A stretch of DNA of 64,000 nt from Gynuella sp050296195. GTDB taxonomy: Bacteria > Pseudomonadota > Gammaproteobacteria > Pseudomonadales > Natronospirillaceae. The translations under genes and the position numbers were made by a program. The notes below the pieces were generated by a model. That model worked only from the letters and a program-made list of their open reading frames with translations. It was not told where the DNA came from and did no database searches. Of this stretch, positions 62,110 through 64,000 are shown in pieces (position 1 is the first letter of the stretch; every line of letters starts with the position of its first letter). The DNA is taken from the NCBI RefSeq assembly GCF_050296195.1, contig NZ_JBNKRB010000026.1; one strand, 5' to 3'.

Positions 62110-63003
62110 ATGAAGCACAACATCGATTGGAACGACCTCAGATATCTCTTATTAGTGGCCAAACATGGCTCGGTTTCCGCAGCCGCACGCGAACTTGGGG
62201 TTAACCACACCACCGTATTACGTCGCATCAATTCATTCGAAGAAGCCAACAAGTTAAGATTCTTTATAAAAAAATCAACAGGTTACAAGCCAACGCCCGA
62301 GGGGTTGCAACTGCTTGAAGCAGCCTCCGCTGTCGAAGAAAAAATCAACGACCTGGAACGTAAGATTAAAGGCGCTGAAAACGAAATGTCAGGGCAAGTG
62401 AGAATCACTGCGGTGGATTCTTTGTGTCATCCACTACTGCTAAAACACATCAATAGTTTTACACATTCTTTTCCTGATATTGAGATTTTGTTTTCTGCCA
62501 CCAATCAGGTGCTGGATCTGGGCAACCGTGATTCCGACATCGCCATACGTCCTGGACTGGATCTGCCTGAATATCTGCACGGCTATAGAGTTGCAGATAT
62601 GGCCTGCCATGTCTATGTTCATGAAGCCTTATCGGAGCGTGACCCCGATAGCCTGCAGTGGCTCGGACTTGACCGGCCAATCAAAACCACCTACATCGGT
62701 CAACAATACGAAGAAATGATCCAGAATAAATCGGTGGTGTTTCGCGCCAATTCGTTTAATGCACTGCAGATGGCGGCGGAACAGCTTGCGGGCTGCACCC
62801 TGTTACCTTGTTTTCTAGGGGATAGTTCCGATTGCCTGCGACGCCTTCCGGGTTCGCAATATACCCTGATCACCGGGTTATGGGTGGTTTCCCATAAGGA
62901 TTTGGCACTGTCCAAACCGATCAGCCGATTGATGGAGCATATCCATGTTGGACTGCAGGAGGACGAAGATTTGTTTGCCGGACTACGATCAAGGTGTTTT
63001 TAG
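62110..63003 (+). CDS. LysR-family transcriptional regulator
   Basis: 297 residues from the ATG at 62110 (AGGTG upstream). N-terminal winged helix (LLVAKHGSVSAAARELGVNH) and a LysR substrate-binding domain (SGQVRITAVDSL). Its gene is 96 bp from the divergent cytochrome c' gene, which may be its target. Ligand unknown. Its 3' end overlaps that of the photolyase gene by 15 bp. Confidence 0.88.
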   Translation: MKHNIDWNDLRYLLLVAKHGSVSAAARELGVNHTTVLRRINSFEEANKLRFFIKKSTGYKPTPEGLQLLEAASAVEEKINDLERKIKGAENEMSGQVRITAVDSLCHPLLLKHINSFTHSFPDIEILFSATNQVLDLGNRDSDIAIRPGLDLPEYLHGYRVADMACHVYVHEALSERDPDSLQWLGLDRPIKTTYIGQQYEEMIQNKSVVFRANSFNALQMAAEQLAGCTLLPCFLGDSSDCLRRLPGSQYTLITGLWVVSHKDLALSKPISRLMEHIHVGLQEDEDLFAGLRSRCF

Positions 63004-64000
63004 GCGTTTGAACCGTTCAAGCGTCTCCAGCCGTGCCTGTTTATGCTCAACGATGGCTTGCGGATAACCACATTGGGTCCGCTGCACAGCTGACGGCCAG
63101 TGAATGTCCCGCCCGGAGAGACTGGATAGCTCTGGCACCCAAAGACGAATAAAGTCACCATCGGGATCAAACTTTTTGGATTGTTCCAGCGGATTGAAAA
63201 TCCGGAAATAGGGCGCTGCGTCAACACCCGTTGATGCACTCCACTGCCAGCCTCCGTTGTTGGCAGAAAAGTCGCCATCTGTAAGTTGCTGCATAAACCA
63301 TCGCTCTCCGGCCCGCCAGTCGAGCCCCAGGTCCTTGCTCAGAAACATGGCCGTTACCATGCGCAACCGGTTTGGCATAAAGCCACTGGTCAGCAGACAG
63401 CGCTGGGCGGCATCCACCGCCGGATATCCCGTTTGTCCATGTTGCCAGGCTTCCAGCCAGTCTGAATTGTCATTCCATGACAAGGCATCATATTCGCGTC
63501 GAAAGCTGTTGCCGCGGCATACGTGGGGAAAGTGATAGCTGATGTATTTGTAGAACTCGCGCCAGATCAATTCGTTACGCCATTTCTCTACCGCGTCAGT
63601 GTTGTAATCGTGTCGGGCAGCCATGGCCGCTACATGGCACTGCCGAGTACTCAGCAGGCCAATGGCCAGGGCCGATGATACTTCCGCTGTAGCCGACCGG
63701 GCATAAAAATCGCGCCCCTGAGAATAGCCATCCAATCGCTCGGCCACAAAGCGTTGCAACCGAATCTGCGCCTGCCGTTCCAGTGAATCTGATAACGGTT
63801 CAAGCAAAGAATCCGGCAACGGAGCCAACTGTTCCGGGTGATCCAACAGGGAGCGCCAACATTTCATAAATGGGGTATAGACTTTAAATGGCTGACCTGC
63901 CTTGGTTCGGATTTTTTCCGGACTGATCATGATCTGATCGTGAAAGATCCTCAAGCGCACTCCACGCTGGCGACAGATATCCGCCACCTGACAGTCACGC
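62989..64000 (-). CDS. phrB: DNA photolyase, C-terminal part (5' end beyond window)
   Basis: At least 337 residues; the frame stays open to the right edge, so the gene is cut by the window. The FAD-binding domain is complete: DYSRGRD-like start (here DGYSQGRDFYA), NELIWREFYKYISYHFPHV, TSGFMPNRLRMVTAMFLSKD, GDFSANNGGWQWSASTG, PYFRIFNP. This is a class I CPD photolyase/cryptochrome; repair of UV pyrimidine dimers using blue light is expected. Confidence 0.9.
   Translation of the reverse strand, partial: RDCQVADICRQRGVRLRIFHDQIMISPEKIRTKAGQPFKVYTPFMKCWRSLLDHPEQLAPLPDSLLEPLSDSLERQAQIRLQRFVAERLDGYSQGRDFYARSATAEVSSALAIGLLSTRQCHVAAMAARHDYNTDAVEKWRNELIWREFYKYISYHFPHVCRGNSFRREYDALSWNDNSDWLEAWQHGQTGYPAVDAAQRCLLTSGFMPNRLRMVTAMFLSKDLGLDWRAGERWFMQQLTDGDFSANNGGWQWSASTGVDAAPYFRIFNPLEQSKKFDPDGDFIRLWVPELSSLSGRDIHWPSAVQRTQCGYPQAIVEHKQARLETLERFKRLKTP

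Overview
The window looks like a chromosome segment of a marine or salt-tolerant, nitrogen-fixing gammaproteobacterium. The nif/rnf genes are arranged and read much like those of Azotobacter and Pseudomonas stutzeri, while the rest (BtsSR, a CstA-type transporter, GH31, LysM proteins, Rhs remnants) suits an Oceanospirillales/Cellvibrionales-like heterotroph. No rRNA or tRNA gene was seen, and the species cannot be fixed from the sequence alone. nifHDK, nifEN, nifB, nifU and nifS are not in the window.

Region by region. 1-7 kb is a decayed accessory zone: a frameshifted Rhs C-terminal remnant, an AT-rich beta-propeller lipoprotein, a defective IS3-family element and the first copy of a short repeat with inverted ends. 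7-27 kb is mostly metabolic: a BtsS/BtsR pyruvate-type two-component system, a GH31 lipoprotein with a PA14 insert, an NAD(P)H oxidoreductase divergent from its TetR regulator over three operator palindromes, an SGNH acetylesterase, a short CstA-family transporter with a BtsR-like operator, a multicopper oxidase, and an RNA-repair-like operon (RbfA-like, RtcB, an unknown protein, a nucleotidyltransferase). 28-40.5 kb is an array of large LysM-linked proteins; three times a small lipoprotein gene faces the 3' end of a large gene, with clear traces of tandem duplication and 5' truncation. This is the best candidate here for an undescribed system, probably effector plus immunity.

40.6-53 kb holds bfd, nifA and nifL, the divergent rnfABCDGEH operon (electron supply to nitrogenase), an octaheme HAO-like cytochrome with a NapC/NrfH-type partner, and flavodoxin nifF. 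55.4-60.9 kb is the nifV-cysE-TPR-nifW-nifZ-nifM-clpX2 operon, with several start/stop overlaps. Near-consensus sigma-54 (-24/-12) promoters and exact TGT-N10-ACA NifA sites precede rnfA, nifF and nifV, and a fourth sigma-54-like promoter precedes nifL, so these units can be read as one NifA regulon. A FIST-domain chemoreceptor lies between nifF and clpX2. The right end has a DUF2237 protein, a cytochrome c', a LysR regulator and the C-terminal part of a DNA photolyase.

Two families of short non-autonomous elements (four copies of a ~140 bp element, one 227 bp element) punctuate the window; in two cases an element ends at a gene's stop codon.
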